Source: Bog-756 sp963704585
GTDB lineage: Bacteria > Actinomycetota > Acidimicrobiia > Acidimicrobiales > RAAP-2
NCBI GenBank assembly: GCA_963704585.1
Contig: OY969919.1
Coordinates: 2,108,001-2,172,000, forward strand
Direction of reading: 5' to 3'
Length of the DNA: 64,000 bases
Of the stretch, positions 9,301 to 18,233 are shown one piece after another (positions within the stretch are counted from its first letter, which is position 1; every line of letters begins with the position of its first letter). The position numbers were made by a program, and so were the translations under genes. The notes below the pieces were generated by a model that was not told where the DNA came from, searched no databases, and was given only the letters and a program-made list of their open reading frames with translations.

Positions 9301-10341
9301 GTAGTCGATGTAGGCCGGCGAGGTGATCGCCGCGGAGAGGGTCACCGGGAGGTCGACGACGGTCGCGTCGACCGCGGGCATCGGGGTCGAGACGTCCTTC
9401 ATCTCGAGCCCTGGCAGTAACTGGTTCGCGTTGGTGATCGTGAAGGAGCTCCCGGTCCCGATGTCCGAGCTCTCGTCCTGGAGCGTGGCACCCCACACCG
9501 AGTCCTGCTGCACCCAGTTGTCAGGTGCGAGGGAACCGAGGTACGAGCCGAGGGCCGACCCGTTCGCGGTGGTGTTCGTGAACGCGATCGCCGTGTAGGG
9601 CACCATCCCGCCGTAGGAGTGGTACTCGGAGTCGTCGAGCGTCCCGAGGAAGATCGAGTCGCTCGTGCCGTAGCTCCCGGGGATGTTCCAGGTCTGGTTG
9701 AAGCCCGCCTGGCAGATACCCTGCGCTGGCACGGTGATGGTCGCGGCGACGTTGGTGCCTTCGAGGGTCTCGGCGAGCGTGACCGCGTACCCGGGGAAGA
9801 TGCACGAGTCCGGTCCGACGGAGTTGTACCCCTGGTTGGAGAAGATGACGTTGATCTGGTCGTGCTGCTGCGAGCCGTCGCACCACGACTGCTCGACGAC
9901 GTACTGGCCTCCCATCTCGAGCGTGATCTGGATGCCCGCCTGGTTGGGAAGGCCGGAGGGAACGACCGCGCAGTTGAGGGTCGGCACGCTGACCGTGGTC
10001 GAGATGGTCGTGCCGACCGGCACCGTCAGGCTGTAGCCCGACTGGCCCGCCAGCTGCTGCACGCGCCCGGGGGTCGACGTGGGGGTGCGACCGGCAGCGC
10101 GTGGGGCCGATGCCCCGCCGGAGGTGCCGGGCGCCTCCACCTGCGCGGCGGGCGGTCCCGCCACCGATGCCGCACGGTCCGCTCCGATGCTCGCTCCGGT
10201 CCACGTCGCCCGCCCGGCGGCGGTGCGCGGTGCCGTCGCAGACGCACGGTGCGCGGTCGGTGCGCTCGCCCATGCCCGTCCGGCACAGAGCAGCGCCAGC
10301 GCGAACACTCCGCCAACTGCGACTGCGACACTCCGCCGCAT
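6394..10341 (-). CDS. Giant secreted Calx-beta / nine IPT-TIG repeat protein
   Basis: 1315 residues. The ATG at 10341 follows a GGGAGGGG ribosome-binding site and opens a signal peptide (MRRSVAVAVGGVFALALLC, cleavage near AWAS-A). An N-terminal unassigned region (~60-330) contains a few cysteines; then a Calx-beta-like segment (DYRTADGTAGAGANYD ... GTLTFAPGTTTQDVPVTI); then nine IPT/TIG immunoglobulin-like repeats to the C-terminus, each opening with a V-x-P-x-x-GP-x-x-GGT pattern and VxGSGFTGA. There is no sortase signal or C-terminal membrane helix, so the product is probably secreted or held non-covalently. Such proteins commonly serve as adhesins or surface scaffolds; the ligand is unknown. 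It is divergent from the SGNH-hydrolase gene across a 242-base gap. Confidence 0.85.
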   Translation of the reverse strand: MRRSVAVAVGGVFALALLCAGRAWASAPTAHRASATAPRTAAGRATWTGASIGADRAASVAGPPAAQVEAPGTSGGASAPRAAGRTPTSTPGRVQQLAGQSGYSLTVPVGTTISTTVSVPTLNCAVVPSGLPNQAGIQITLEMGGQYVVEQSWCDGSQQHDQINVIFSNQGYNSVGPDSCIFPGYAVTLAETLEGTNVAATITVPAQGICQAGFNQTWNIPGSYGTSDSIFLGTLDDSEYHSYGGMVPYTAIAFTNTTANGSALGSYLGSLAPDNWVQQDSVWGATLQDESSDIGTGSSFTITNANQLLPGLEMKDVSTPMPAVDATVVDLPVTLSAAITSPAYIDYRTADGTAGAGANYDGTSGTLTFAPGTTTQDVPVTILPGEGYSPDLTFSLSISNPSFAYIVNPTMTVTITTVTVSSVSPAAGLSVGGNDVVITGAGFTNADSVTLTPIGGGSPVDASSFTVDSDSQITAVVPDVTADIPAGQSLMASDIQVSAGVSTSGTTGADVYTFDFLEVTGVSPGNGPVAGGTPITVSGSGFTGATDVLFELSGGGSIDVPATASSDNSLTVTTPAIAASELVGDQAVVNVEVQVTNDGIDAVSGPGTANEFVYDGPTVTDLSPTNGPVAGGTSVTVSGSGFTGATDVLFRLAGSTVLTVPATPIDDNTVQATTPPLPASALAANQAVVDVQVEVGAGDGTTATSAIDPTDEFTYAGPAVGAVSPNTGPIAGGTTLSVNGSGFTGATHVLFHFADGSQLTVPASAASDSNLTVTTPAISTAELASDQAVTDVEVEVAGAAGSTATSPATAADQFTFEGPAVTSVRPSSGPMQGGTSVTVGGSGFTGATGVLFHLSDGTDLDVPASAPSDTAIAVTAPAVTASHLVNNSAITDVEVVVAGAGSTTATSPAVTADRFTYQGPTIKKLSVTKGPAYGGTTLHVTGTNLSGASELIFRASNGTVFTAVTSSATSTSASAVTPGVTDAVLSANRAVTAVAVEVPTSDGSIAVSPTTTAAQFTFLGPTVTKVRPSQGLEGSALTVTGADLAHVDQVTLTVAGIPYTATPSSATATTVHVVAPSVAASALTSGKAKASVQVVEPLPGPSQATSPTGSGAVFTYIGPKIAKVSPSQGGVAGGTVVTLTGTHFTGANAVLLTVGATVLQVTPTSVSSGKVTFTTPPLATNLLSKGRAVANVQVRVPAPSGPPVLSPVSHFVYLGPKLTSLTPTSGPIAGGTVVTAHGSDLSGATLVVVTVGAATDKVTPTASGPTSVTFATPAIPSSALHLGIAKAHVQVEVKGAGGTTALSPATKAAVFTYHP

Positions 10342-10583
10342 CGACAATCCCCTCCCATCCGGCGTCCGTCGACCGCGAGGAGTGGCAGGCGGACCGTTCC
10401 GACGTCCGCCCACCGACGCTCTCCCACCTTCGCCCGGAGCGTGGTACTCGGGGGGAGACGGTAGCCGAACCGGTCCGTGCGTTGCTGGGGTTCGTGGCGG
10501 TCGGTCCCACCCCGGCCACGTACGGTGGCGGCGCCGGCAAGGACCTCCGGGCGACACCGGTCCCGGGCTGCGATGATGAGCAC

Positions 10584-12203
10584 GTGCTCAGGCGGAGTGA
10601 GCCGTCGCCGTCGGTCCTGCGCGGCGCGCCCGCACTCCGGAGTGACGGGCGGGAGTGGCAGGCCGTCGACGTCGCAATCCTCCTCGGGGGTCTGCTCGTC
10701 GCGGCGGCCGTCGTGTTGCTGGCCGCACTTGCGATCCCACCTCTGAACGGGACGCACATCGTCTCGGCTCTCATCGTCCTGGTCTCGGTCGCCGCCAACC
10801 TCGCGCTCGGTACGCTGCTGGTGGGCGCGTACATCGAGGTGCGCTACCCGACGTGGAGCCGGTTCGGCCTCTTCGACCATCTGGTGATCCTCGGGTCGAT
10901 CGTCATCGTCGGCGGAGCGGACGGGATCTTCACCTGGTGGATCTTCTCGAGTTCCGGGAGCTGGGTTCGCTGGGCCTCCCTCGTCGTCGCCGTCGTGTCG
11001 CTCGCGGCCGGTGGCGCGTGGTCGTGGTGGAAGCTGTGGCCGCGGCGCGATGCGCCCGACAAGCCGACCGGTGTATGGCCCCTCTTCTCGATGCTCTCCG
11101 GGCTGGTCGGCGTCGGCGTCGGCGTCGCCGGCTCTGCGGCCGTCCTCATCGCGTCGGCGGTCGCGGTCAATGCTGACGTGCCGACCGTCGCGCCACCACC
11201 GGTGATCCATGACGTCTCCGGCAGCTACGTCGCGATCGGCGATTCCTACTCTGCCGGTGAGGGACTCCGGCCCTTCCTCGCCGGCACCGGCGCGACCAAC
11301 TGTGACCGCTCGGCGTCGCAGGCGTACTCCGAGGTGCTCTCGTTCTCCCCGTCCGGCGTCACCAGGATGTTCACCGCATGTTCGGGGGCGGTCGCCGCCG
11401 ACGTCCTGCACGAGACCGTCCGCAACGGGATCCGGGTACCCCCGCAGATCGACGGCGCGGTCCATCCGGACGTCGGGCTCGTCACCCTCACCATGGGTGG
11501 CAACGACGCCCTGTTCTCGAAGATCGTCATCGCCTGCTTCGAAGAGAGCGACTGCCTCGACGAGTCGTTCCCGCCGGCAGGCGTGCAGTCGGTCGAACCG
11601 GTGCCGGTCGGACCACTGGCGAGCACGTGGGGGCCTGCCACCCTGTTGGCGATCGGCAAGGAGTACGCGGTGCTCTTCCCGATACTCCGGCGGGACTTCC
11701 CGAACGCCCGGATCGTGGTCATCGGCTATCCCTACCTCTTCCCGAGCAGGAGCGCACCGCTCTGGCCGCTCGACTGCTTCAGCGTGCTCCGACGGTTCAG
11801 CCGGCCGGTCCGTGACGGGATCCGCACCCTGCAACAGGAGTTCAACGACCTGACCTACGAGGAGGCCGTCGCCGCACGGATCGAGTTCGTGTCGCCGGTC
11901 ACGATGTGGCAGGGCCACGAGCCGTGCGGCAGCAAGGGTCAGTACACGAACTCGGTCAAGCCGTACCTGAATTTCTCGAGCCCGGTCGACGGTGGCACCT
12001 TCCATCCCAACAGTGCGGGCCAGTCGACCCTTGCGCGCGTGGTGGCGTGTTACCTGAACGCGTACCCGACCGCGCCCGATCCGTTCGTGAACCCGGCAGC
12101 TCGTGCGGCGTTCGCCGTCCCGAACGGAAGGCTCGCAACGCCGTCGTCGCTCGGACTGGCGCCGAGCCCCGGATCGAGCGAGTCGATACGCGGCTGCGGG
12201 TAG
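10584..12203 (+). CDS. Multi-membrane-helix SGNH/GDSL hydrolase
   Basis: 539 residues from a GTG at 10584 (the only convincing start close to the first helix; RBS weak). About five membrane helices occupy residues ~25-175; the SGNH domain follows and should be extracytoplasmic. Block I is GDSYSAGEG with nucleophile Ser221, block III is GGND (305-308), and block V carries His474 in GTFHPNSAG. Cysteines in NCDRS, FTACSG, ACFEESDCLD and EPCGSKG resemble the disulfides of secreted actinobacterial GDSL esterases/lipases. Likely an ester hydrolase acting on cell-wall or external acyl esters. The polytopic N-terminus is an unusual addition to this family. Confidence 0.85.
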   Translation: MLRRSEPSPSVLRGAPALRSDGREWQAVDVAILLGGLLVAAAVVLLAALAIPPLNGTHIVSALIVLVSVAANLALGTLLVGAYIEVRYPTWSRFGLFDHLVILGSIVIVGGADGIFTWWIFSSSGSWVRWASLVVAVVSLAAGGAWSWWKLWPRRDAPDKPTGVWPLFSMLSGLVGVGVGVAGSAAVLIASAVAVNADVPTVAPPPVIHDVSGSYVAIGDSYSAGEGLRPFLAGTGATNCDRSASQAYSEVLSFSPSGVTRMFTACSGAVAADVLHETVRNGIRVPPQIDGAVHPDVGLVTLTMGGNDALFSKIVIACFEESDCLDESFPPAGVQSVEPVPVGPLASTWGPATLLAIGKEYAVLFPILRRDFPNARIVVIGYPYLFPSRSAPLWPLDCFSVLRRFSRPVRDGIRTLQQEFNDLTYEEAVAARIEFVSPVTMWQGHEPCGSKGQYTNSVKPYLNFSSPVDGGTFHPNSAGQSTLARVVACYLNAYPTAPDPFVNPAARAAFAVPNGRLATPSSLGLAPSPGSSESIRGCG

Positions 12204-12332
12204 GCCCCCCGAACGGGGCTACATCGGCGGACCCGGTCGGCGGCCCGGAAATGCGGGGGGCTCGGCTACTACCCTTGCCCGAGTGCTCGGTCACCCTGAG
12301 GTCCAGTGCGGCGTCACTCAGCGCCGGGAGCC

Positions 12333-14765
12333 ATGAGCCGGTCGAGCCCACGGGGCGGTCTCGCCGGGGTTCGTCGCCGGGCATGCATGACCGTCGTGCT
12401 CGTGCTGGTCGCTGCGGGCGTCACGGTCGTCACCGAGGGGACTGTGGCGTCGTCGACGTCTCCTCCCGCGTCGGCACCTGATCCTGTCGCGTCCGTCGAT
12501 CCGTTCATCGGGACGGGCTTCGGTCCGGGCTGGACGGCGGCGATCGGAACCTTCCCGGGCGCCGATCTCCCCTCCGGGATGATGCAGTGGAGCCCCGACA
12601 CACCGACGACGTCACCGGCGCTCGGCGTCTCAGGTGGCTACTACTACCCGCTCGACACGATCGACGGATTCAGCCTCGACCACCTGTCGGGTGCGGGGTG
12701 CACGGCGCTCGAGGACTTTCCGATCGTGCCGTTCGCGGGTGCAGTGACCGTTTCGCCCAATGCGGACCCGGCCCGCTACGAGCCCACCTTCTCGCACCGG
12801 AACGAGTCGGCCTCGCCGGGCTACTACGCCGTGAACCTGTCCGACGGGGTGAAGGTCGAGCTCACTGTCACCGACCGGACCGGCATCGGACGGTTCACCT
12901 TCCCTCCGGGCGTGGTCCCGTCGATCCTCGTCGATCCCGAGGTCGGCGAAGGTGGCTTCTCGAACGGGCAGGTCGCGGTGACCGGTCGCGACTCGTTGAC
13001 CGGTTCGGAGGTGTCCGGCGGCTTCTGCTCCCTGCCGGGGGAGTACTCCGCACACTTCGCGGCCACGTTCGAGTCTCCCTTCCGCACCGAGGGAACCTGG
13101 CAGGCCGACACGCTCTCACCCGGAGACGGCCGGGCCGGTGGAACGGCGCCGGGCGGGTACGTCACCTTTCCCGTAGCGGCCCACGGGCCGACGACGGTCA
13201 CCATGAAGGTGGGACTCTCCTACACGAGCGTCGCCGCCGCGTCGGCGAACCTCCGCGCCGAGCAGCCGGGGTGGAACTTCGGGCACGTCCACCAGGCCGC
13301 GGTCCGAACTTGGAGCCGTGCACTCTCGCCTGTCGTGGTCGACGGCGGCACCGCGGCCCAGCGTCGCGTCTTCTACACCGCGCTCTACCACGCGCTGCTG
13401 TTCCCCTCGCTCCTCTCCGACGACAACGGTGACTACCCGGGTCTCGACGGCCGCGTGCACGTGGCACGCGGCACTCCGCAGTACACGAACGTGTCGGGGT
13501 GGGACATCTACCGGAGCGAGGTCCCGCTCCTCGCGATGGTGGCACCGTCGGTCGCGAGCGGGATGGTCGCCTCACTGCTCCGTGACGCCAGCCAGGACGG
13601 CGGGTCGCTCCCGCGGTGGGAGCTCGTCGACCTCAACGAGAACGAGATGGGCGGCGATTCGGCCGATCCCATCATCGCCGGCGCCTACGCGTTCGGCGCG
13701 AGGGGGTACAGCGCGAAGGCGGCGCTCGCCGCGATGGTCGCGGGCGCCGACATCCCGAAGGAGCCGCCCCCACCGGCAGCGAAGGGCTACGTCGAGCGAC
13801 CGGGCCTCGCCGGTTACCTCGCCGACGGGTACGTCCCCACCGAGGCCGGGAACGTGCCGATCGTCACCAGCTCCCTCTCGCCCGATATGGCGTCGCTCAC
13901 CCTGGAGTACGCGACCGACGACTTCGCGATCGCCCGGATGGCCGGGGCGCTCGGCGAGCGATCGACGGCGACGCGGTTCCTCGGGCGCTCCCACAACTGG
14001 AGTCGCCTCTTCGATCCCGCGACCGGGCTCATCGCCCCGAAGAGCGCGAACGGCACCGTTCCCGCAGGCTGGCCCGGCAACAGCTTCGACCTCACCGACA
14101 CCTTTGCGGCGCACGGGATCACCGGCGTCGGGCAGTGGGGGTTCCAGGAGGGCGACGCCGCGCAGTACACGTGGATGGTGCCGCAGGATCTTGCGGGGCT
14201 CTTCACCGATCTCGGCGGGACCACCGCGGCGACCGGACGGCTCGAGCAGTTCCTCTCCCAGCTCAACGCGGGCCCGACCGCGCCGTACGACTGGGCGGGT
14301 AACGAGCAGAACCTCGGAGTGCCCTACGAGGGCGACTACTCGGGCGCGCCGTGGCTGACCGAGCAGATGACGACCGCCATACTCGACCAGCTGTACACCA
14401 CGGCCCCGGACGGCGAGCCGGGCAACGACGACCTCGGTGCGATGAGCTCGTGGGCGGTCTGGTCGATGCTCGGGCTCTACCCCGAGACGCCCGGCACGTC
14501 GGTGCTCGTCACGACGACCCCGACGTTCCCGTCCGCGAGGATCGAACTGGCCGGCGGTCACGTCCTCACCGTCCGCGCGACGAGGCAGCAGCCGGGTGCC
14601 GCCTACGTGTCGTCGATGACCGTCGACGGGAAACCGTCGCAGCGACCGTGGCTGCCTGCTCAGATGGCGATCACGGGCGGCACCGTCGCCGAGACGCTTG
14701 TCACGCGTACGGCCAACGGGTGGGGGACGGCTCCCGGCGACGCCCCGCCCTCGTACGGTCCCTGA
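12333..14765 (+). CDS. Secreted GH92 alpha-mannosidase
   Basis: 810 residues. A signal peptide or N-terminal anchor (~10-40) precedes the GH92 N-terminal beta-sandwich, opening with the family hallmark VDPFIGTGFG, and the (alpha/alpha)6 catalytic domain. Matching family blocks are YYYPLDTIDGFSLDHLSGAGC, WDIYRSEVPLL, NENEMGGDSADPIIAGAY, EGDAAQYTWMVP (carrying the Glu assigned as general acid in characterised members), GNEQNLGVPY, and NDDLGAMSSWAVWSMLGLYP (Asp pair assigned to the base and calcium site). The family hydrolyses alpha-1,2/1,3/1,4/1,6 or phosphodiester-linked mannose with calcium. ATG 12333 is chosen; GTG 12306 and ATG 12387 are alternatives. It likely trims external mannans or glycoproteins. 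Confidence 0.92.
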   Translation: MSRSSPRGGLAGVRRRACMTVVLVLVAAGVTVVTEGTVASSTSPPASAPDPVASVDPFIGTGFGPGWTAAIGTFPGADLPSGMMQWSPDTPTTSPALGVSGGYYYPLDTIDGFSLDHLSGAGCTALEDFPIVPFAGAVTVSPNADPARYEPTFSHRNESASPGYYAVNLSDGVKVELTVTDRTGIGRFTFPPGVVPSILVDPEVGEGGFSNGQVAVTGRDSLTGSEVSGGFCSLPGEYSAHFAATFESPFRTEGTWQADTLSPGDGRAGGTAPGGYVTFPVAAHGPTTVTMKVGLSYTSVAAASANLRAEQPGWNFGHVHQAAVRTWSRALSPVVVDGGTAAQRRVFYTALYHALLFPSLLSDDNGDYPGLDGRVHVARGTPQYTNVSGWDIYRSEVPLLAMVAPSVASGMVASLLRDASQDGGSLPRWELVDLNENEMGGDSADPIIAGAYAFGARGYSAKAALAAMVAGADIPKEPPPPAAKGYVERPGLAGYLADGYVPTEAGNVPIVTSSLSPDMASLTLEYATDDFAIARMAGALGERSTATRFLGRSHNWSRLFDPATGLIAPKSANGTVPAGWPGNSFDLTDTFAAHGITGVGQWGFQEGDAAQYTWMVPQDLAGLFTDLGGTTAATGRLEQFLSQLNAGPTAPYDWAGNEQNLGVPYEGDYSGAPWLTEQMTTAILDQLYTTAPDGEPGNDDLGAMSSWAVWSMLGLYPETPGTSVLVTTTPTFPSARIELAGGHVLTVRATRQQPGAAYVSSMTVDGKPSQRPWLPAQMAITGGTVAETLVTRTANGWGTAPGDAPPSYGP

Positions 14766-15002
14766 GCGGCACGCTCCGAGCTGGCCGACGGGAACAGCAC
14801 GTCGGCGACGTCGGGCACCGGCACCTTCTCCACGATCACGGGGTCCGATCCCACCGGCGGGCACTGGGTCGTCTCGTGCACCGCGACGAGCGTCGTGCTG
14901 ACCGCGACCGCGACCGCAACCGCTGGCCGGCGAGGCGTCCCGCGCCGAACGTCGCCGCACCTATCCGCATCCCGTGCGGAGTGAACTGCCAGGCTGGTTG
15001 CG

Positions 15003-15548
15003 ATGGCCGCCTTACCGGTGTCCGAGCTGGGCGGGTACGAGCGCTCGCACGTCTTGAACACGGGCATTCGTGCGATCGCCACGGCGTCGATCGTGCTCGC
15101 CCTCTACTTCACGCTCCCGATCATCCACCGGCCGCATGAGTCGATCGCGTTCCGCCTCGCGGTGGCACTGGCCCTGTTCGTCGCCGTTCTGCTCTTCGAG
15201 ATCCGCCAGATCACCCGTCACGATCGACCCATGCTCCGGGCGACCGTCGCGATGGCGACGATCATCCCCCTCTTCATCGTGCTCTTCAGCTGGATCTACC
15301 TCACCATGTCGAGCTCGGATCCCACGGCCTTTGGCGGTTCGTTGAGTCGGGTCTCGGCTCTGTACTTCACCGTCTCCGTCTTCTCCACGGTGGGATTCGG
15401 CGACATCACCCCGAAGACCGACGTCGCCCGGCTCGTCACGACGGTGCAGATGATGGCCGATCTCGCGGTGATCGCTCTCGTGGTGCGGCTCATCCTCGCT
15501 GCCGCCTCCCGAGCAACGGCGCGCCTGCGGAACGGTGGCGCCGAGTAG
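15003..15548 (+). CDS. Two-pore-helix type K+ channel family protein
   Basis: 181 residues, about four membrane helices (~22-43, 48-66, 78-100 and 143-165). The selectivity filter is TVGFGD at residues 129-134, preceded by a pore helix (SALYFTVSVFST), giving the canonical TxGFGD seen in bacterial ion-channel (Pfam Ion_trans_2) proteins. Potassium conduction at the cytoplasmic membrane is expected. There is no RCK or cyclic-nucleotide domain, so gating is not evident. The 237 bases between the mannosidase stop and this start carry no supported gene. Confidence 0.88.
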   Translation: MAALPVSELGGYERSHVLNTGIRAIATASIVLALYFTLPIIHRPHESIAFRLAVALALFVAVLLFEIRQITRHDRPMLRATVAMATIIPLFIVLFSWIYLTMSSSDPTAFGGSLSRVSALYFTVSVFSTVGFGDITPKTDVARLVTTVQMMADLAVIALVVRLILAAASRATARLRNGGAE

Positions 15549-15655
15549 GCGGCAGGTGGCCGGAGCCCGTTGCCGCCCCGGCCGTGTCGGACGTGACGAT
15601 CAGCGGGCCGACGGCGTGCCGATGTCGTCCTGACCCAGGAGGCGAGCGCGCCCCG

Positions 15656-16663
15656 TCAGGCGGAGGCGCGGTCGAGCCGATGGTGGGCGTCAGCGTGAGC
15701 GCGAGCGAAGGGAGTTGCCGAACCTGCGACGAGTGCCGCGGCCGGGCGAGCTGCCCGGGCATCCCGGGCAGCGGTCGGGGCCCTGACCAGTGCGACGTGT
15801 CCGGTGGGGCTCGCCGTACCTCCCGAGGGGATCGCACCCGCCGCCGGTGCGGCCGGCGGCCCGACCTGGGCAGCAGTGTGGACGTTGGCCGAGCCGTGCA
15901 TCGACTTGGTCACCTGGGTGAAGTTGACCTGGCCGCCCCAGTGCCCTCCTCCGTAGCTGATCTGGATCGACCAGTCGGTCACCGGGTTGCGGTCGTGGGG
16001 GGTGGCGGTACCGACGTGCACCCAACCAGCGGGGAGCACGCAGGTCGCCGCCGCGTTGATCAGTTGCTGCTCGGCTCCACCGTTGCACACCGGACTCACC
16101 GTGTGGTGGGTCGAGGTGACGATGAACCCGATGTAGCCGGTGATCAGCGGTGCCGCCGCCACGACGCTCGAAACCTCGACGGTGACCGTGGTCGGTTGGT
16201 CGCTGGCGGGCCGTGCGTCGAGCTGCATCCGGAGGTGGACCGGCTTCGGTGCCACCGACTGGAAGGAGATGGCCGAGCTCGCCGCGAAGTTGGTGTCGCC
16301 GGAGTATGAGGCCTTCACGCGGTAGGGGGACTCGCTGGCGAGCAGCGCGCCCGCACCGATGCTGCAGGAGGCCTTCCCTTGCGAGGAGAGCGCCGTCGTG
16401 GTGCTGCAGGTGAGGCCGATGCCGAAATGCCCGGTGATCGTCCAGGTCACCGTGCCGCTGATGTGCGTCCTCGGTGGCAGGACGGATGGCGACACGGCCG
16501 CGTGCAGGACGAGGGCGGAACCGGTGACGGCATCGGTCGGACCCGGCCTCGACGAAGTGACCTCCACGGACGTGGCTTGGAGCGCGCGGCCGCTCGCGGC
16601 GTACGCGGGCGTGGTGGTCCCGATGGCCGCGACGATGCAGCCGACGAGAAGTACCGCTTGCAT
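15656..16663 (-). CDS. Secreted protein with two bacterial Ig-like domains
   Basis: 335 residues. ATG 16663 is preferred because GAGGA lies about six bases upstream; an upstream TTG at 16699 is less likely. The signal peptide (MQAVLLVGCIVAAIGTTTP, cleavage around YA-A) is followed by an Ig-like domain of the Big_3 type (GTVTWTITG ... YRVKASYSGDTNFAASSA) and a second, more divergent one (residues ~150-240) with a cysteine pair. The last ~70 residues are Ala/Pro/Arg-rich low complexity. Function unknown; this architecture is typical of surface or matrix-binding proteins. The 5' region ends about 120 bases from the IS256 insertion. Confidence 0.7.
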   Translation of the reverse strand: MQAVLLVGCIVAAIGTTTPAYAASGRALQATSVEVTSSRPGPTDAVTGSALVLHAAVSPSVLPPRTHISGTVTWTITGHFGIGLTCSTTTALSSQGKASCSIGAGALLASESPYRVKASYSGDTNFAASSAISFQSVAPKPVHLRMQLDARPASDQPTTVTVEVSSVVAAAPLITGYIGFIVTSTHHTVSPVCNGGAEQQLINAAATCVLPAGWVHVGTATPHDRNPVTDWSIQISYGGGHWGGQVNFTQVTKSMHGSANVHTAAQVGPPAAPAAGAIPSGGTASPTGHVALVRAPTAARDARAARPAAALVAGSATPFARAHADAHHRLDRASA

Positions 16664-16773
16664 CCGTTTCCTCACGGAGGGTGCCCCCACAATCGCCAAT
16701 CCACGAGCCTGCCACTCGAAGCCCTCTCCGCATGTTTGTGGGCGCTCCGAAACGTGTCAAGCGACGACTACGG

Positions 16774-16781
16774 ACAGTGGT
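16774..16781. repeat. Left target-site duplication of IS256-family element
   Basis: ACAGTGGT here is repeated exactly at 18264-18271. Eight bases is the usual duplication length for IS256-family insertion. Identity could extend by one more base (ACAGTGGTG), but eight gives equal-length inverted repeats at both ends. Confidence 0.8.
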
Positions 16782-16812
16782 GGTCACGTCCCAGCGAGTG
16801 GTGTACAAGCCC
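16782..16812 (+). repeat. Terminal inverted repeat, left end of IS256-family element
   Basis: Starts GGTCAC, then GTCCCAGCGAGTGGTGTAC, then AAGCCC. Matches the right end in two blocks (GTCCCA and AGTGGTGTAC) separated by three variable bases. Confidence 0.85.
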
Positions 16813-16899
16813 GTGAGGTGCGAAGCCCTCGCGTCAACCTGTTGATCTGACTCTACGTTGTCGTGTCGATGGTGTGCCTTCCGGTGTCGGGGTTGGTGC

Positions 16900-18144
16900 T
16901 CAACCAGCAGATGCGTCGATGGCCGGTCTCGGGTCGGATTCCGCCGGTTCGCTCTTTCGTGTCGCCTTGAGCGATTCGACGCTCATGTAGCGCTTGGTGA
17001 TGGCCCACTCGTCGGTCTGCTCGGCCAGGATCGCCCCGACCAGCCGGATCACCGCCGGGCGGTTGGGGAAGATCCCGACCACGTCGGTGCGCCGGCGGAT
17101 CTCCTTGTTCAATCGCTCCTGGGGGTTGTTGGAGCGGATCTTCGGCCAGTGCTCGGGAGGGAACGAGGTGAAGGCAAGCACGTCGTCGGCGGCGTCGAGC
17201 AGGTAGAGCGCCACGTCGTTGAAGCCGGCCTGGGTGAGCTTGTCGACCACGTCGGCGAGCTGGGCCCAGGTGGTCTCCTTGTCGGGCTGTTCGAAGATGG
17301 ACCGCACCAAGGTGGCGATCATCGGCCAGTTGGCCTTGGGCACCCGGGAAGCGAGATTGGCCATGAAATGGGTTCGACACCGCTGCCAGGTGGCGTCCGC
17401 GAACACCTGAGCGATGGCTGCCTTGATCCCGCCGTGGGCGTCGGAGATGACCAGCTCCACCCCGGAGATCCCCCGTGCGACGAGGGAGCGCAGGAACGCC
17501 GTCCACGCGGCGGTGTCCTCGGTGGTCACGATGTCGAAGCCGACGATCTCTCTGTAGCCGTCGGCGTTGACGGCCGTGGCGATCACCGCTGCGACGTTGA
17601 CCACCCGACCTCCCTCTCGCACCCGCTGGGTGACCGCGTCGATCCACAAGTAGCGGTAGGGACCGCCATCGAGGGGCCGCTCCCGGAACTCGGCCACTTT
17701 GACGTCGAGCTCTTCGGCCATCCGGGACACCTCGGACTTGGAGATCCCCTCGATGCCCATGGCCTTGACCAGGTCGTCGACCCGGCGGGTGGACACCCCT
17801 TCCACGTAGGCCTGGCACACCACGGCCACCAGCGCCTTCTCGGCACGACGTCTCGGTTGGAGCAGGAACTCAGGGCTGTAGACACCCCGTCGGAGTTTCG
17901 GGACCGACAGGTCGACCGAACCGACCCGGGTGTCCCAGGGGCGGACCCGGTAGCCGTTGCGGGAGTTCTCCCGCTCGTCGGTGCGTTCGCCGTAGGCGGC
18001 ATTGCACTGCATGGACGCCTGGGCGGACATCAGCGCCTCGGCGAAGGCAGCGATCATGGTCCGGGCCAGATCCTGGTCGCCGTCGGCGCCCTCGAGGTAC
18101 TTGCCAAGCCACGCAGCCGCGTCGATAGTGGTTGGGACGTTCAC
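16900..18144 (-). CDS. IS256-family (Mutator-type) DDE transposase
   Basis: 414 residues from a GTG at 18144, preceded by GAGGAGG; an in-frame TTG at 18159 overlaps that ribosome-binding site and is rejected. Mutator/IS256 features in order: N-terminal helix-turn-helix region with RNGYRVRPWDTRVGSVDLSVPKLR, first catalytic Asp in YLWIDAVTQRVR, second Asp in LVISDAHGGIKAAI, the C/H motif WQRCRTHFMANL, and catalytic Glu in NNPQERLNKEIRRRTDVVGIFPN. Length is normal for the family and no stop or frameshift is seen, so it should be functional. It catalyses cut-out/copy-out transposition through a circular intermediate in this family. Confidence 0.97.
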   Translation of the reverse strand: MNVPTTIDAAAWLGKYLEGADGDQDLARTMIAAFAEALMSAQASMQCNAAYGERTDERENSRNGYRVRPWDTRVGSVDLSVPKLRRGVYSPEFLLQPRRRAEKALVAVVCQAYVEGVSTRRVDDLVKAMGIEGISKSEVSRMAEELDVKVAEFRERPLDGGPYRYLWIDAVTQRVREGGRVVNVAAVIATAVNADGYREIVGFDIVTTEDTAAWTAFLRSLVARGISGVELVISDAHGGIKAAIAQVFADATWQRCRTHFMANLASRVPKANWPMIATLVRSIFEQPDKETTWAQLADVVDKLTQAGFNDVALYLLDAADDVLAFTSFPPEHWPKIRSNNPQERLNKEIRRRTDVVGIFPNRPAVIRLVGAILAEQTDEWAITKRYMSVESLKATRKSEPAESDPRPAIDASAG

Positions 18145-18233
18145 CGTGATCCTCCTCAAGATGTTGTGTGGAAACTGCTTCTTGAGGTTGACGCGGTGAC
18201 CGTCGCGTCTGGGGGATGGTGCCTCAGCTCAAA

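Noticed and set aside
14660..15082. 140-codon minus-strand frame filling the gap after the GH92 gene, with an Ala/Val run like a signal peptide
   Set aside because: No start codon close to the hydrophobic run and it overlaps GH92 by over 100 bases.
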